From Candidatus Zixiibacteriota bacterium (GTDB taxonomy: Bacteria > Zixibacteria > MSB-5A5 > SM1-73), in NCBI GenBank assembly GCA_029933635.1, contig JAOZNS010000042.1, forward strand, positions 1-14,803: 14,803 bases of DNA. The letters are read 5' to 3'. A program made the position numbers and the translations under genes. The notes below the pieces were generated by a model that made no database searches, had not been told where the DNA came from, and saw nothing but the letters and a program-made list of their open reading frames with translations. Below are positions 1-5,598 of the stretch, piece by piece. Numbering within the stretch: position 1 is the first letter of the stretch; every line of letters starts with the position of its first letter.

Positions 1-172
1 TTAGCTAAATTCTTAGGCTGTTGACGCTAAATAGAAAAGCGAAAGTCGGGTTAGGAGATTGGAGGATTGAGTGACTGAGGGTCAAATTTAGAATGTAGAA
101 TGTAGAATTAAAAATGCAGGATGTTATTCATCCCCGTTCACCAAATTGGGCATTCCGAGATGTTTCCATAAC
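1..172. other. Non-coding left edge, no gene seen
   Basis: I see no credible gene here. The stretch is AT-rich and contains a short reiterated segment near 90-112 (repeats of AGAATGT followed by AGAATTA). This is the reverse-strand counterpart of the ATTCTTAATTC reiteration at 2996-3026. The remainder shows no clear promoter or stable hairpin. Confidence 0.5.
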
Positions 173-341
173 CCCGGATTATGTGTTAGGAAACCACAAG
201 ATTTCAGGAGATCATCACAAGATATTCAAAATAAAGAACTCACAAAAATTGAGGTTAACCCCCTCTTTCACCTGAAAGGTGAAAGCCTATATTCTTGAAG
301 ATTCTTATATAATCTGTGAAAATCTGCGTTCATCTGCGGTT
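173..341 (+). repeat. Dispersed repeat R1, copy 1 (uninterrupted copy)
   Basis: This non-coding block of about 170 bp recurs at 2693-2964 with about one indel, apart from a 103-bp insertion in that copy. A shorter piece recurs at 1051-1112. Recognisable segments are GTTAGGAAACCAC near the left end, CAAGATATTCAAAATAAAG in the middle and AATCTGCGTTCATCTGCGG at the right end. A perfect hairpin with 9-bp arms (CTTTCACCT and AGGTGAAAG, loop GAA) sits at 265-285. The repeat ends about 70 bp before the sigma-factor gene, so it may lie in that gene's upstream region. No transposase is associated with it. Confidence 0.75.
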
Positions 342-353
342 TATGCATATTTT

Positions 354-382
354 GGGATAAATATCCTGTTAATCCTGTCAGA
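354..382 (+). repeat. Right half of a CAGGAT/ATCCTG inverted repeat
   Basis: The segment carries ATCCTGTTAATCCTGTCAG, matching the right arm of the fuller inverted repeats at 1241-1303, 2196-2256 and 2420-2486. The left arm (ACAGGATAACAGGAT type) is missing, so this looks like a truncated copy. It lies 30 bp upstream of the sigma-factor start. Confidence 0.55.
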
Positions 383-412
383 AAAGTCACATAAATTTTA
401 AGATCTTGCGTT

Positions 413-1051
413 ATGAAGATGGTTAGTGAGGAAAAACCCTTAGCTGAAGTTGAACCCATTGACTGGGATGGGCTCTTGAAACGGGCACAAGGGGGAGATG
501 GGGAGTCTCAAAATGATCTGTGTGGAAAAATCAAGGTAAGATTAGGGCCGATTCTCCAATATAGACTATGGGGGTGGCCGTCCGAAGAGCTCGAAGATAT
601 CCTCCAGGATACGCTGGTTGTGTTCCTACAAAAACTGGATCAGATCGAGTCCAATCCCCACCACTACGCCCTGGAGGTCCTGCGCCACAAAATCGGGGAT
701 GCGCTAAGGACCCATAAAAGAGTGATAGCAGTAGGATCAAGCGAAGGGCAGGTTCCCATTGAAGAGGTATCTGGGGAAGAGACGGGTGGCAACATAGCCC
801 AAGCGGGGGGAAACTTCAATGATGATTTGGAAACCAAGGACTTAGCAGATTATATCCGTAAGGTTATAAAGAAACTCTCACTCTTTTGCCAGACCTTCTT
901 CCTGGCCATTTTGGAAGACCGAACCATTGGAGAGGTGTGGCAATTTGTCCAAGAGGTGGAACCAGATCTACAAAGATCAACCTTTGACAAGCGGGTCTTT
1001 GACTGCCGTCGGAGATTGAGGCAATTGGTGAAAAAGGAAATCCAAATGTGA
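413..1051 (+). CDS. Sigma-70 family (ECF-like) RNA polymerase sigma factor
   Basis: This 212-residue protein is probably an alternative sigma factor that directs RNA polymerase to a small regulon. Residues about 57-103 look like sigma region 2: an acidic segment EDILQDTLVVFLQKL is followed by HYALEVLRHKIGDALRTHKR, the layout of regions 2.2-2.4. Residues about 147-208 look like a region 4 helix-turn-helix ending in a basic RRLRQLVKK helix, although the sequence is divergent. A linker of about 40 residues, rich in Gly and Glu, separates them. The length fits the ECF class. The start is uncertain: ATG at 413 and ATG at 419 are both possible and neither has a convincing Shine-Dalgarno sequence. 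The next gene encodes a zinc-finger anti-sigma-like membrane protein, the usual partner arrangement, which supports this call. A DNA-binding protein of another class is less likely. Confidence 0.75.
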   Translation: MKMVSEEKPLAEVEPIDWDGLLKRAQGGDGESQNDLCGKIKVRLGPILQYRLWGWPSEELEDILQDTLVVFLQKLDQIESNPHHYALEVLRHKIGDALRTHKRVIAVGSSEGQVPIEEVSGEETGGNIAQAGGNFNDDLETKDLADYIRKVIKKLSLFCQTFFLAILEDRTIGEVWQFVQEVEPDLQRSTFDKRVFDCRRRLRQLVKKEIQM

Positions 1052-1112
1052 GCCAGGGTTATGCGTTAGGAAACCACGAGATTTCACAAGATTATCACAA
1101 GATATTCAAAAT
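1051..1112 (+). repeat. Dispersed repeat R1, copy 2 (truncated)
   Basis: The segment begins at the last base of the sigma-factor stop codon and repeats the left third of R1 (GCGTTAGGAAACCACGAG, then a segment ending in GATATTCAAAAT). It breaks off at about 1112. It matches copy 3 (2693 onward) more closely than copy 1 in the CACGAGATTTCACAAGATT part. Confidence 0.7.
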
Positions 1113-1113
1113 C

Positions 1114-1146
1114 CGCCGAGCTGTCAGGTGCCCTTACCTGACGGCG
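1114..1146 (+). other. Stem-loop between sigma and anti-sigma genes
   Basis: GTCAGGT (1123-1129) pairs with ACCTGAC (1136-1142) across a 6-nt loop, and CGCC (1114-1117) can extend the stem with GGCG (1143-1146) across an unpaired GAGCT. No T-run follows, so it is not a standard intrinsic terminator. A related hairpin (GTCAGG/CCTGAC, 2181-2199) lies just after the anti-sigma gene. They may be copies of one small repeat or may affect mRNA stability. Confidence 0.45.
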
Positions 1147-1240
1147 AGGAGAACGCTGACAGAGCCAGGTTCTGCCCCCACAATTATATAAACGAATTAG
1201 CCTGACCTTTTTGAACATAGCCATAATCAGCAGGACTTTT

Positions 1241-1303
1241 CTGACAAGATAAACAGGATCAACGCGATTTCTTTATATCCTGACAATCCTGTATATCCTG
1301 TCC
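1241..1303 (+). repeat. CAGGAT/ATCCTG inverted repeat, copy b
   Basis: The left arm GATAAACAGGATC and the right arms ATCCTGACAATCCTG and ATATCCTGTCC can pair. The element lies in the sigma/anti-sigma intergenic space and ends only 15 bp before the anti-sigma start codon, so it could influence that gene's translation. Similar elements occur at 2196-2256 and 2420-2486, with a half copy at 354-382. Confidence 0.65.
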
Positions 1304-1318
1304 AAAAAATGCCAAAGA

Positions 1319-2173
1319 ATGAAGAGCAGAAGAAAAAACGAATGTATAGCTCCTGAAGTTGGAGCGCTCGTTACTCAGTATGAGATGGGACAACTGAGCG
1401 ATGAAGAACGGAACCGCTTCGAGGAACACCTCATGGAGTGTGACTTCTGCCGTCAGGAGTTGGGAGAGATGCTTCCAATTATCTCCTCTATGCGAAGGCA
1501 TAAAGCAGAAATCCTCAAAGGTTTACACAAAGAGGGAATCAGCTTTGAGTCCTTGAGGGAACGGCTGTTGGCTCTACACCAAGCCGAGCAGGTTAAAAAG
1601 AGATCACTGGGGTACATCTGGGGAAAGATTTCACGAGGGTTTAGGACATTCGGCAGACCTCGGATATTTGTGCCTGCTGCGGTAGTGGTAACAGCTTTAC
1701 TTCTCTTTGTAACTTTACTCCACCATCCTGAAAACCCTTACCTCACCTATCTCTCCTTTGAAAAGCCGCCTTACCGACCTCAAAAACTGCGGGGTGAGAT
1801 GGCATCCCAGGCAGAACACTTATTCCATAAAGGGATGAACGAATACCTACGAGGCAATTACCGTGGTGCCATTGGCAATCTGAGAGAGGCGGTAGAAAAG
1901 GATCCGGATAATGGGACTTGGTGGTTATACCTGGGGGTATGCTATTATCTTGATCGTCAAGGTAAACAGGCAATCGAAACATTAGCCAGAGCAGATACCC
2001 TGACCCAATACTCTCTCAATGTCAAAAGCCGATGGTATCTGGCCCAGGCGTATCTATTACAAGGAGACACGGATAGGGCTATCCCACTACTGGAATGGAT
2101 CAGGGGCCAAAAAAGGGAATATGCTGCCCAAGCCGATACTCTGTTGACGATTGTTCACCACATTATCCGGTAG
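1319..2173 (+). CDS. Membrane anti-sigma factor: zinc-finger domain, one TM segment, TPR region
   Basis: This 284-residue protein probably holds the upstream sigma factor at the membrane. Residues 9-44 fit the anti-sigma zinc finger (zf-HC2 type): Cys9, His37, Cys41 and Cys44, with the HLMECDFC segment giving the H-x3-C-x2-C signature. A basic/amphipathic linker leads to one hydrophobic segment at about 116-134. The part beyond the membrane (about 160-284) contains TPR-like helix pairs, for example HKGMNEYLRGNYRGAIGNL and LGVCYYLDRQGKQAI, suggesting a protein-binding sensor. The start at 1319 is required to keep Cys9, but no good Shine-Dalgarno sequence is visible. The gene lies 267 bp after the sigma gene, with repeats in between. 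An anti-sigma factor is the best reading; a generic TPR membrane protein is the alternative. Confidence 0.78.
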   Translation: MKSRRKNECIAPEVGALVTQYEMGQLSDEERNRFEEHLMECDFCRQELGEMLPIISSMRRHKAEILKGLHKEGISFESLRERLLALHQAEQVKKRSLGYIWGKISRGFRTFGRPRIFVPAAVVVTALLLFVTLLHHPENPYLTYLSFEKPPYRPQKLRGEMASQAEHLFHKGMNEYLRGNYRGAIGNLREAVEKDPDNGTWWLYLGVCYYLDRQGKQAIETLARADTLTQYSLNVKSRWYLAQAYLLQGDTDRAIPLLEWIRGQKREYAAQADTLLTIVHHIIR

Positions 2174-2195
2174 TCATGCTGTCAGGCTCCTTCCC

Positions 2196-2256
2196 TGACG
2201 GGATAACAGGATTTATATGATTCTTATTCATCCTGTCAATCCTGTTTGAAATGAAA
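2196..2256 (+). repeat. CAGGAT/ATCCTG inverted repeat, copy c
   Basis: GGATAACAGGATTTATATGA is followed by the complementary arm ATCCTGTCAATCCTG. It lies about 25 bp after the anti-sigma stop codon and is nearly identical to copy d at 2420-2486, including the trailing TGAAATGAAAA. The hairpin GTCAGG/CCTGAC (2181-2199) abuts it on the left. Confidence 0.7.
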
Positions 2257-2261
2257 ACTGA

Positions 2262-2287
2262 GGTGGCAGAACCCTGATTCTGCCACC
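2262..2287 (+). other. Perfect 10-bp stem-loop
   Basis: GGTGGCAGAA (2262-2271) pairs perfectly with TTCTGCCACC (2278-2287) around the loop CCCTGA. No T-tract follows. A related hairpin with a different outer stem (GTCAGAACC/GGTTCTGAC) occurs at 5438-5457, and a half-site AGGTTCTGCC lies near 1168-1177, so this looks like a member of a small palindromic repeat family. Confidence 0.6.
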
Positions 2288-2306
2288 CTCTTATATCCCG
2301 ACAGTT

Positions 2307-2342
2307 ACCCTCTTGCCTCAACGGCAAGGGGGTTTTGTTTTT
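2307..2342 (+). terminator. Intrinsic terminator of the sigma/anti-sigma unit
   Basis: An 11-bp GC-rich stem with one G-T pair is formed by 2307-2317 (ACCCTCTTGCC) and 2323-2333 (GGCAAGGGGGT) around a 5-nt loop TCAAC. A T-rich tract TTTTGTTTTT (2333-2342) follows immediately. It is the best Rho-independent terminator in the window and lies 134 bp after the anti-sigma stop codon. Confidence 0.8.
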
Positions 2343-2419
2343 AACCCGAATTATTCTAAAATTAGTTGACATGATGATCCGAAATTTGATGGACTTAGTC
2401 GCCTATGGCTGGGCTTCTT

Positions 2420-2490
2420 TGACAGGATAACAGGATTTACATGACTTTTTATTTATCCTGTTCATCCTGTCAATCCTGTCTGAAATGAAA
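2420..2490 (+). repeat. CAGGAT/ATCCTG inverted repeat, copy d
   Basis: This is the longest copy. TGACAGGATAACAGGAT is followed by the opposing arms ATCCTGTTCATCCTGTCA and ATCCTGTCTGAAATGAAAA. The two arms can pair over most of their length, with slippage possible because the 10-nt unit TCCTGTNNAT is itself repeated. It abuts repeat R2 copy A at 2490. Confidence 0.7.
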
Positions 2491-2588
2491 AAAATAAAAT
2501 TTTTTGAGTAAGATTGGGTGCCCATCTTCAATTATATTATTTGGAAGCCACGAGAAGGACGAATGAAAAGTTCTCTGCACAAAGCCAC
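2490..2588 (+). repeat. Dispersed repeat R2, copy A
   Basis: This 99-bp segment has an ungapped counterpart at 5300-5398 (constant offset 2810). The longest identical run is GTGCCCATCTTCAATTATAT plus the TATTTGGAAGC that follows. On the minus strand both copies can encode a similar peptide with the core LPNNIIEDGH, but neither sits in a credible gene. Confidence 0.75.
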
Positions 2589-2692
2589 AAATGAGTCTAC
2601 TGCAAAAACCCCAGAATCTGTGGCCGCAGGCTTTAGTAAGCGAAAAATTGCTTGATAAATCAGCCACTGCTCGGTTCTCAACAGAACTATTG

Positions 2693-2964
2693 AACCCGAA
2701 TTATGTTAGGAAACCACGAGATTTCACAAGATTATCACAAGATAGTCAAAATAAAGAACTCATAAAAATTGAGTTTAGCCCCCCTTTCACCTGAAAGGTA
2801 AAAACCTATATTCTTGAAGATTCTTACATAATCTGTGAAAATCTGCGTTCACCCCGTTAAATAATTTAGAAATAGGCATCATTGCATTCTTAAGATGGCT
2901 TTTATTTAACGGGGTTCACCCCGTGAAATACGAAAGTATATTTAACGGGGTGAATCTGCGGTTA
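2693..2964 (+). repeat. Dispersed repeat R1, copy 3, interrupted by an insertion
   Basis: It aligns to copy 1 (173-341) at an offset of about 2520. The match runs from ACCCGAATTATGTTAGG through the CTTTCACCTGAAAGGT hairpin region to AATCTGCGTTC at 2850. It then resumes with ATCTGCGGTT at 2954. The intervening 2851-2953 is an inserted palindromic element. A 12-base match to the left end of R1 (AACCCGAATTAT, about 2343-2354) also occurs after the terminator, so a further fragment may exist there. Confidence 0.75.
2851..2953. mobile_element. 103-bp double-hairpin MITE-like insertion inside repeat R1
   Basis: Comparison with copy 1 (321-341), where GCGTTC runs straight into ATCTGCGG, shows that about 103 bp are inserted here. 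The element ends in a perfect 14-bp inverted repeat: CACCCCGTTAAATA (2850-2863) and TATTTAACGGGGTG (2939-2952). Two internal copies of the same arm lie back to back at 2903-2915 and 2917-2930. The whole could fold as two consecutive hairpins, with loops of about 39 nt and 8 nt. It encodes no protein. The target duplication is short or absent, since only a C or A is ambiguous at the edges. It could be a MITE or a REP/BIME-like element moved by a transposase encoded elsewhere. Confidence 0.65.
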
Positions 2965-2995
2965 AATTCAATTGAGATAGCAAAATACCTTGTTC

Positions 2996-3026
2996 ATTCT
3001 TAATTCTCCATTCTTAATTCTTAATT
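2996..3026. repeat. ATTCTTAATTC-type simple reiteration
   Basis: ATTCTTAATTC and close variants occur about three times in a row. A related segment in opposite orientation lies near 90-112. No function is evident. Confidence 0.5.
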
Positions 3027-3035
3027 GAAGTTTTG

Positions 3036-3098
3036 TGGTGGGTGAGTAAGCTTCCGTGTTTCTCCCGTGGCTTTGTGCGGAGGACTGAAAGCCCACCA
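3036..3098 (+). promoter_or_regulatory. Possible structured RNA leader of the acyl-ACP reductase gene
   Basis: Upstream of the reductase, an 8-bp stem pairs TGGTGGGT (3036-3043) with GCCCACCA (3091-3098). Inside it a second stem pairs CTTCCG (3051-3056) with CGGAGG (3078-3083), with AGT/ACT (3045-3047 and 3084-3086) able to bridge them. A further small stem is AATCGA/TCGGTT around 3107-3127. The sequence is richer in GC than its repeat-filled surroundings. I do not recognise a known riboswitch class. It could also be the end of an unidentified repeat. Confidence 0.3.
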
Positions 3099-3165
3099 GA
3101 CTGAAAAATCGACGCCAAAGATCGGTTAGGGAAAGCAAGTGAATCGGGAAATGAGGGTAAGAAAA

Positions 3166-4230
3166 ATGAAAAGGAGATTTGCATTTGTATCAAACTTGCG
3201 CAGCAAGGAATTGGATACCAAAAGAGTGCTATACAGTGAGCCATTGATTGAACACCTGAAGCCGGGAATGACCAGAGAAAATTTAGTTAAGGAAGGCTTG
3301 TTTACTATCTGGACGCATTTTGATGTTTATCACGAGATAGAGGGGTGGATTATTGGTATTTTCCTCACCGCAGCACAGATGATAAACAGACCGTTATTTG
3401 CCCGTCAAAGGGTATTGCAGGCAGTGCGTTATGCTCAAGATGAGCTTAAAGCAGAATTTATTGGTTTAGGCAGTTATACTTCTTCAATAACTCATGGCGG
3501 AGAATGGCTGGTACGACAGCCAGACTTAAGGAGTTACTTTACCCATGGAGATAGCTACGCGGTTGCCGCAACGGTCGAGGGAGTGACAAAGGTTTTACCC
3601 TTGGATTTAAGTAACAAGACTCTGGCTATTGTCGGGGCTTATGGTCTAATAGGTGAGGCATTGGCAAGACTACTGTGTCATAAATGCAGTCGATTGCTCT
3701 TAATTGGTCGTCGTTGGCTTTTATTAAAGGCGTTACGAGACAGCTTACTTGCTGAGAATGGTAAGCACCCCCTTGACTTAGAAATATCGGACGATCTTAT
3801 GGATCTTCAAGAAGCTGATGTGGTAATAACCGCCACCAGTGCTCCCAGTGCCATAATTCAGCCTTATCATTTGAAAGAAGGGGCTTTGGTTTATGATGTG
3901 GCTCAACCAATGAACACCGCACCAAGCCTTATGGAAGAGAGGGAGGATGTTCAAGTAGTAGATGGGGCATTTGTTAATATTCCTGGGATTGACTTAGGGA
4001 TCGATTTGGGAACGCCACCAGGAACTGCTTTTGCCTGTTTTACTGAAACGGTAATGCAGGCTCTTGAAAACAATCGTGAGCATCATGTAGGCAGAATTGA
4101 TCTATCACACGTTAAACGCACAGCTACTTGGGCCGTGAAATATGGCTTCACCCATGCTCAACCTACCTGTTTTGGCCGTAAAATTGACTTGCGGCTGCTC
4201 ATAAGCCGAGAGAAAAATTTTTGGCTTTAG
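3166..4230 (+). CDS. Long-chain fatty acyl-ACP reductase (AAR)-like, NAD(P)-binding
   Basis: The protein resembles cyanobacterial acyl-ACP reductase, which reduces fatty acyl-ACP (or acyl-CoA) to fatty aldehyde with NADPH. From the ATG at 3166 it has 354 residues, near the family's roughly 340. Visible matches are an N-terminus RFAFVSNLRS like the family start, the segment EFIGLGSYTSSI, a Rossmann fold TLAIVGAYGLIGEA (residues 152-165, GxxGxxG), and VITATSAP. AFACFTETVMQALE follows; its Cys291 aligns with the Cys that carries the acyl thioester in the Synechococcus enzyme. The end AVKYGF also matches. An earlier GTG at 3139 and ATG at 3151 are open, but alignment and a GAGGG at 3153-3157 favour 3166. 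No aldehyde deformylating oxygenase gene is visible here. A related dehydrogenase with another substrate is possible. Confidence 0.72.
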   Translation: MKRRFAFVSNLRSKELDTKRVLYSEPLIEHLKPGMTRENLVKEGLFTIWTHFDVYHEIEGWIIGIFLTAAQMINRPLFARQRVLQAVRYAQDELKAEFIGLGSYTSSITHGGEWLVRQPDLRSYFTHGDSYAVAATVEGVTKVLPLDLSNKTLAIVGAYGLIGEALARLLCHKCSRLLLIGRRWLLLKALRDSLLAENGKHPLDLEISDDLMDLQEADVVITATSAPSAIIQPYHLKEGALVYDVAQPMNTAPSLMEEREDVQVVDGAFVNIPGIDLGIDLGTPPGTAFACFTETVMQALENNREHHVGRIDLSHVKRTATWAVKYGFTHAQPTCFGRKIDLRLLISREKNFWL

Positions 4231-4333
4231 AATTGGTAGGATAAAGGGTCACCGGTAGACAAGTCTCCCCTTGTTTTCATCTTAATATTACCAAAAAATC
4301 TGCCTGCCAAAGGCACAAAAGGAAGTGAGGAAA

Positions 4334-5221
4334 ATGGAAGTAAACAAAGTTGTTACCCCGGAAGTACCAGATGGGATTTCGAAAAATGAACTTGATTTTT
4401 TAGAGCGGCTTCCCCTAAAGATTAGCGAGCAATTACTCGAGGGATTCCAACACTCCTTAGAGTGGGAAGCTGTAAGGGAACATTTCGAAAAACACAGTGC
4501 CTTTGCAAGGATTCTAATGAGAGATCCGGGGAACTACAGGATACTCGAGAGAATATATACTGGAAGATGTTTCCCAGGAGTAATTGATGAATACCTTTCT
4601 AACACGGAATCTGCCCGGGCTTTAGCTAATAGGTTGGAAGCAGTTATTTCCTATGTAGGGAGTCAAATAGAGAAGAGGATTATGCAAACGGGGAAAGTGA
4701 GTATTGTGAATTTAGGATGCGGTTCAGGTAGGGATACTATTGAAATTCTCAGCAGGAATCCTCATCTTATCGATTTTCTTTCAGTAGATTGTGTTGATGC
4801 TAACCCCGATGCACTAAGGGTAAGCAGAGAATTAGCCAGAAAAAAAGGCGTCGTTCAGGGATTTAGATTTATGGAGAAAAGTCTTATCAATCTTCACTAC
4901 TCTCATGAAATAGATTTCGGGTTGCTAATTGGGGTTTTATGTGGGTTAGAATTTAGGGAGTGCGTGGCAGTTTTGAGAAAGATAAGGAAATACTTTAAGA
5001 AGGGGGGAGTGTTGATCGCCTCCAATGTGTTAGAAACTATGCCAAGGGAAGATCCATTTATGTCCTATCTTTTAAGAAAGGTTATGGGTTGGAGGCTCGT
5101 TTACAAAACCGTTGGAGAGCTCCGAGAGATATTTGAGAAAGCTGGTTACAAGTGGCAAGGATGCTTCTTTGATGTGCCCACAAAGTTCCACGCCATGGGG
5201 ATTGGAGTGTGTCCATCCTGA
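4334..5221 (+). CDS. Class I SAM-dependent methyltransferase
   Basis: This 295-residue soluble protein has a helical N-terminal part (about 1-118) followed by a Rossmann-like methyltransferase domain. Motif I is IVNLGCGSGRDT at residues 124-135, and the acidic residue expected to hold the ribose of SAM is in CVDANPDAL (Asp155). A later strand FKKGGVLIASN (221-231) fits the post-motif region. The layout of ARALANRLEAVISYV ahead of motif I recalls PhcB-type enzymes annotated as making 3-hydroxypalmitic acid methyl ester, but this is memory-based and weak. The gene follows the acyl-ACP reductase by 103 bp in the same direction, so a fatty-acyl substrate is a reasonable guess. GTG at 4325 is an alternative start; ATG 4334 has AAAGGAAG upstream and is preferred. 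Confidence 0.8.
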   Translation: MEVNKVVTPEVPDGISKNELDFLERLPLKISEQLLEGFQHSLEWEAVREHFEKHSAFARILMRDPGNYRILERIYTGRCFPGVIDEYLSNTESARALANRLEAVISYVGSQIEKRIMQTGKVSIVNLGCGSGRDTIEILSRNPHLIDFLSVDCVDANPDALRVSRELARKKGVVQGFRFMEKSLINLHYSHEIDFGLLIGVLCGLEFRECVAVLRKIRKYFKKGGVLIASNVLETMPREDPFMSYLLRKVMGWRLVYKTVGELREIFEKAGYKWQGCFFDVPTKFHAMGIGVCPS

Positions 5222-5299
5222 TGTCTAACCTGCACACTCGAATTGGGTCGAAAACATAATGTTCCAGGGGTAAAAGTGGGCTGAGAGTTAAAAACACAA

Positions 5300-5398
5300 A
5301 AAAATAAAATTTCTCAGGTAAGATTCGGTGCCCATCTTCAATTATATTATTTGGAAGCTGTAAGAAGGTCAAATGAAGAGTTCTCTGCACAAAACCAT
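5300..5398 (+). repeat. Dispersed repeat R2, copy B
   Basis: It is the ungapped counterpart of 2490-2588. Differences are scattered substitutions, for example TTCTCAGG for TTTTGAG and TGTAAGAAGGTC for CACGAGAAGGAC. Both copies end with AGTTCTCTGCACAAA. Both lie downstream of a transcription unit in the same orientation. Confidence 0.75.
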
Positions 5399-5437
5399 AT
5401 TGATGTACTCATACCCCGTTCTCTTAACAGCAAGAGC

Positions 5438-5457
5438 GTCAGAACCTCGGTTCTGAC
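5438..5457 (+). other. Perfect 9-bp stem-loop (GTCAGAACC/GGTTCTGAC)
   Basis: GTCAGAACC (5438-5446) and GGTTCTGAC (5449-5457) form a perfect inverted repeat around TC. It lacks a T-run and lies about 75 bp upstream of the lipoprotein leader. It could be a protein-binding site or a member of the same palindrome family as 2262-2287. Confidence 0.5.
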
Positions 5458-5561
5458 ATCTTCAAGATCCTATGTGGTTTAAGTTCACACAAAGTAACAG
5501 AGATAAACTAATCACTATACCCGGAGGTTGTGATGGTTAAACCAGATATCGTAAGTGTAAG

Positions 5562-5578
5562 CACGATTTTAAATCGTG
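5562..5578. promoter_or_regulatory. Near-perfect palindrome upstream of the lipoprotein start
   Basis: CACGATTT and AAATCGTG form perfect 8-bp arms around a single T. The site lies between the Shine-Dalgarno-like GGAGG (5523-5527) with ATG 5533, and the preferred lipoprotein start at 5599. If translation starts at 5599 the palindrome lies in the 5' leader, where it could be an operator or an RNA hairpin. It could also be a dispersed repeat. Confidence 0.4.
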
Positions 5579-5598
5579 TAAGAGAAAAAGGGAAGAAG

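Larger units (their letters stand above)
5222..5532. other. Repeat-bearing intergenic region, no gene
   Basis: No gene is visible between the methyltransferase and the lipoprotein. The region contains repeat R2 copy B (5300-5398), a perfect hairpin (5438-5457), and a weak CTCTT/AAGAG hairpin just before it. There is no stem followed by a T-tract, so the end of the preceding transcript is not marked. GGAGG at 5523-5527 precedes ATG 5533. Confidence 0.5.

Noticed and set aside
2591..2794. Plus-strand open frame of 67 codons
   Set aside because: It runs into repeat R1 copy 3, has no ribosome binding site and no domain-like composition, and is probably a chance frame in repeat DNA.
5082..5390. 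Minus-strand frame of 102 codons overlapping the methyltransferase end and repeat R2
   Set aside because: Half of it is antisense to the methyltransferase and the rest is repeat R2. The similarity to the frame at 2470-2667 is explained by the repeat itself.
5438..5457. Hairpin as terminator of the methyltransferase transcript
   Set aside because: The stem is perfect, but ATCTTCAAG follows rather than a T-tract, and it is more than 200 bp after the stop codon.
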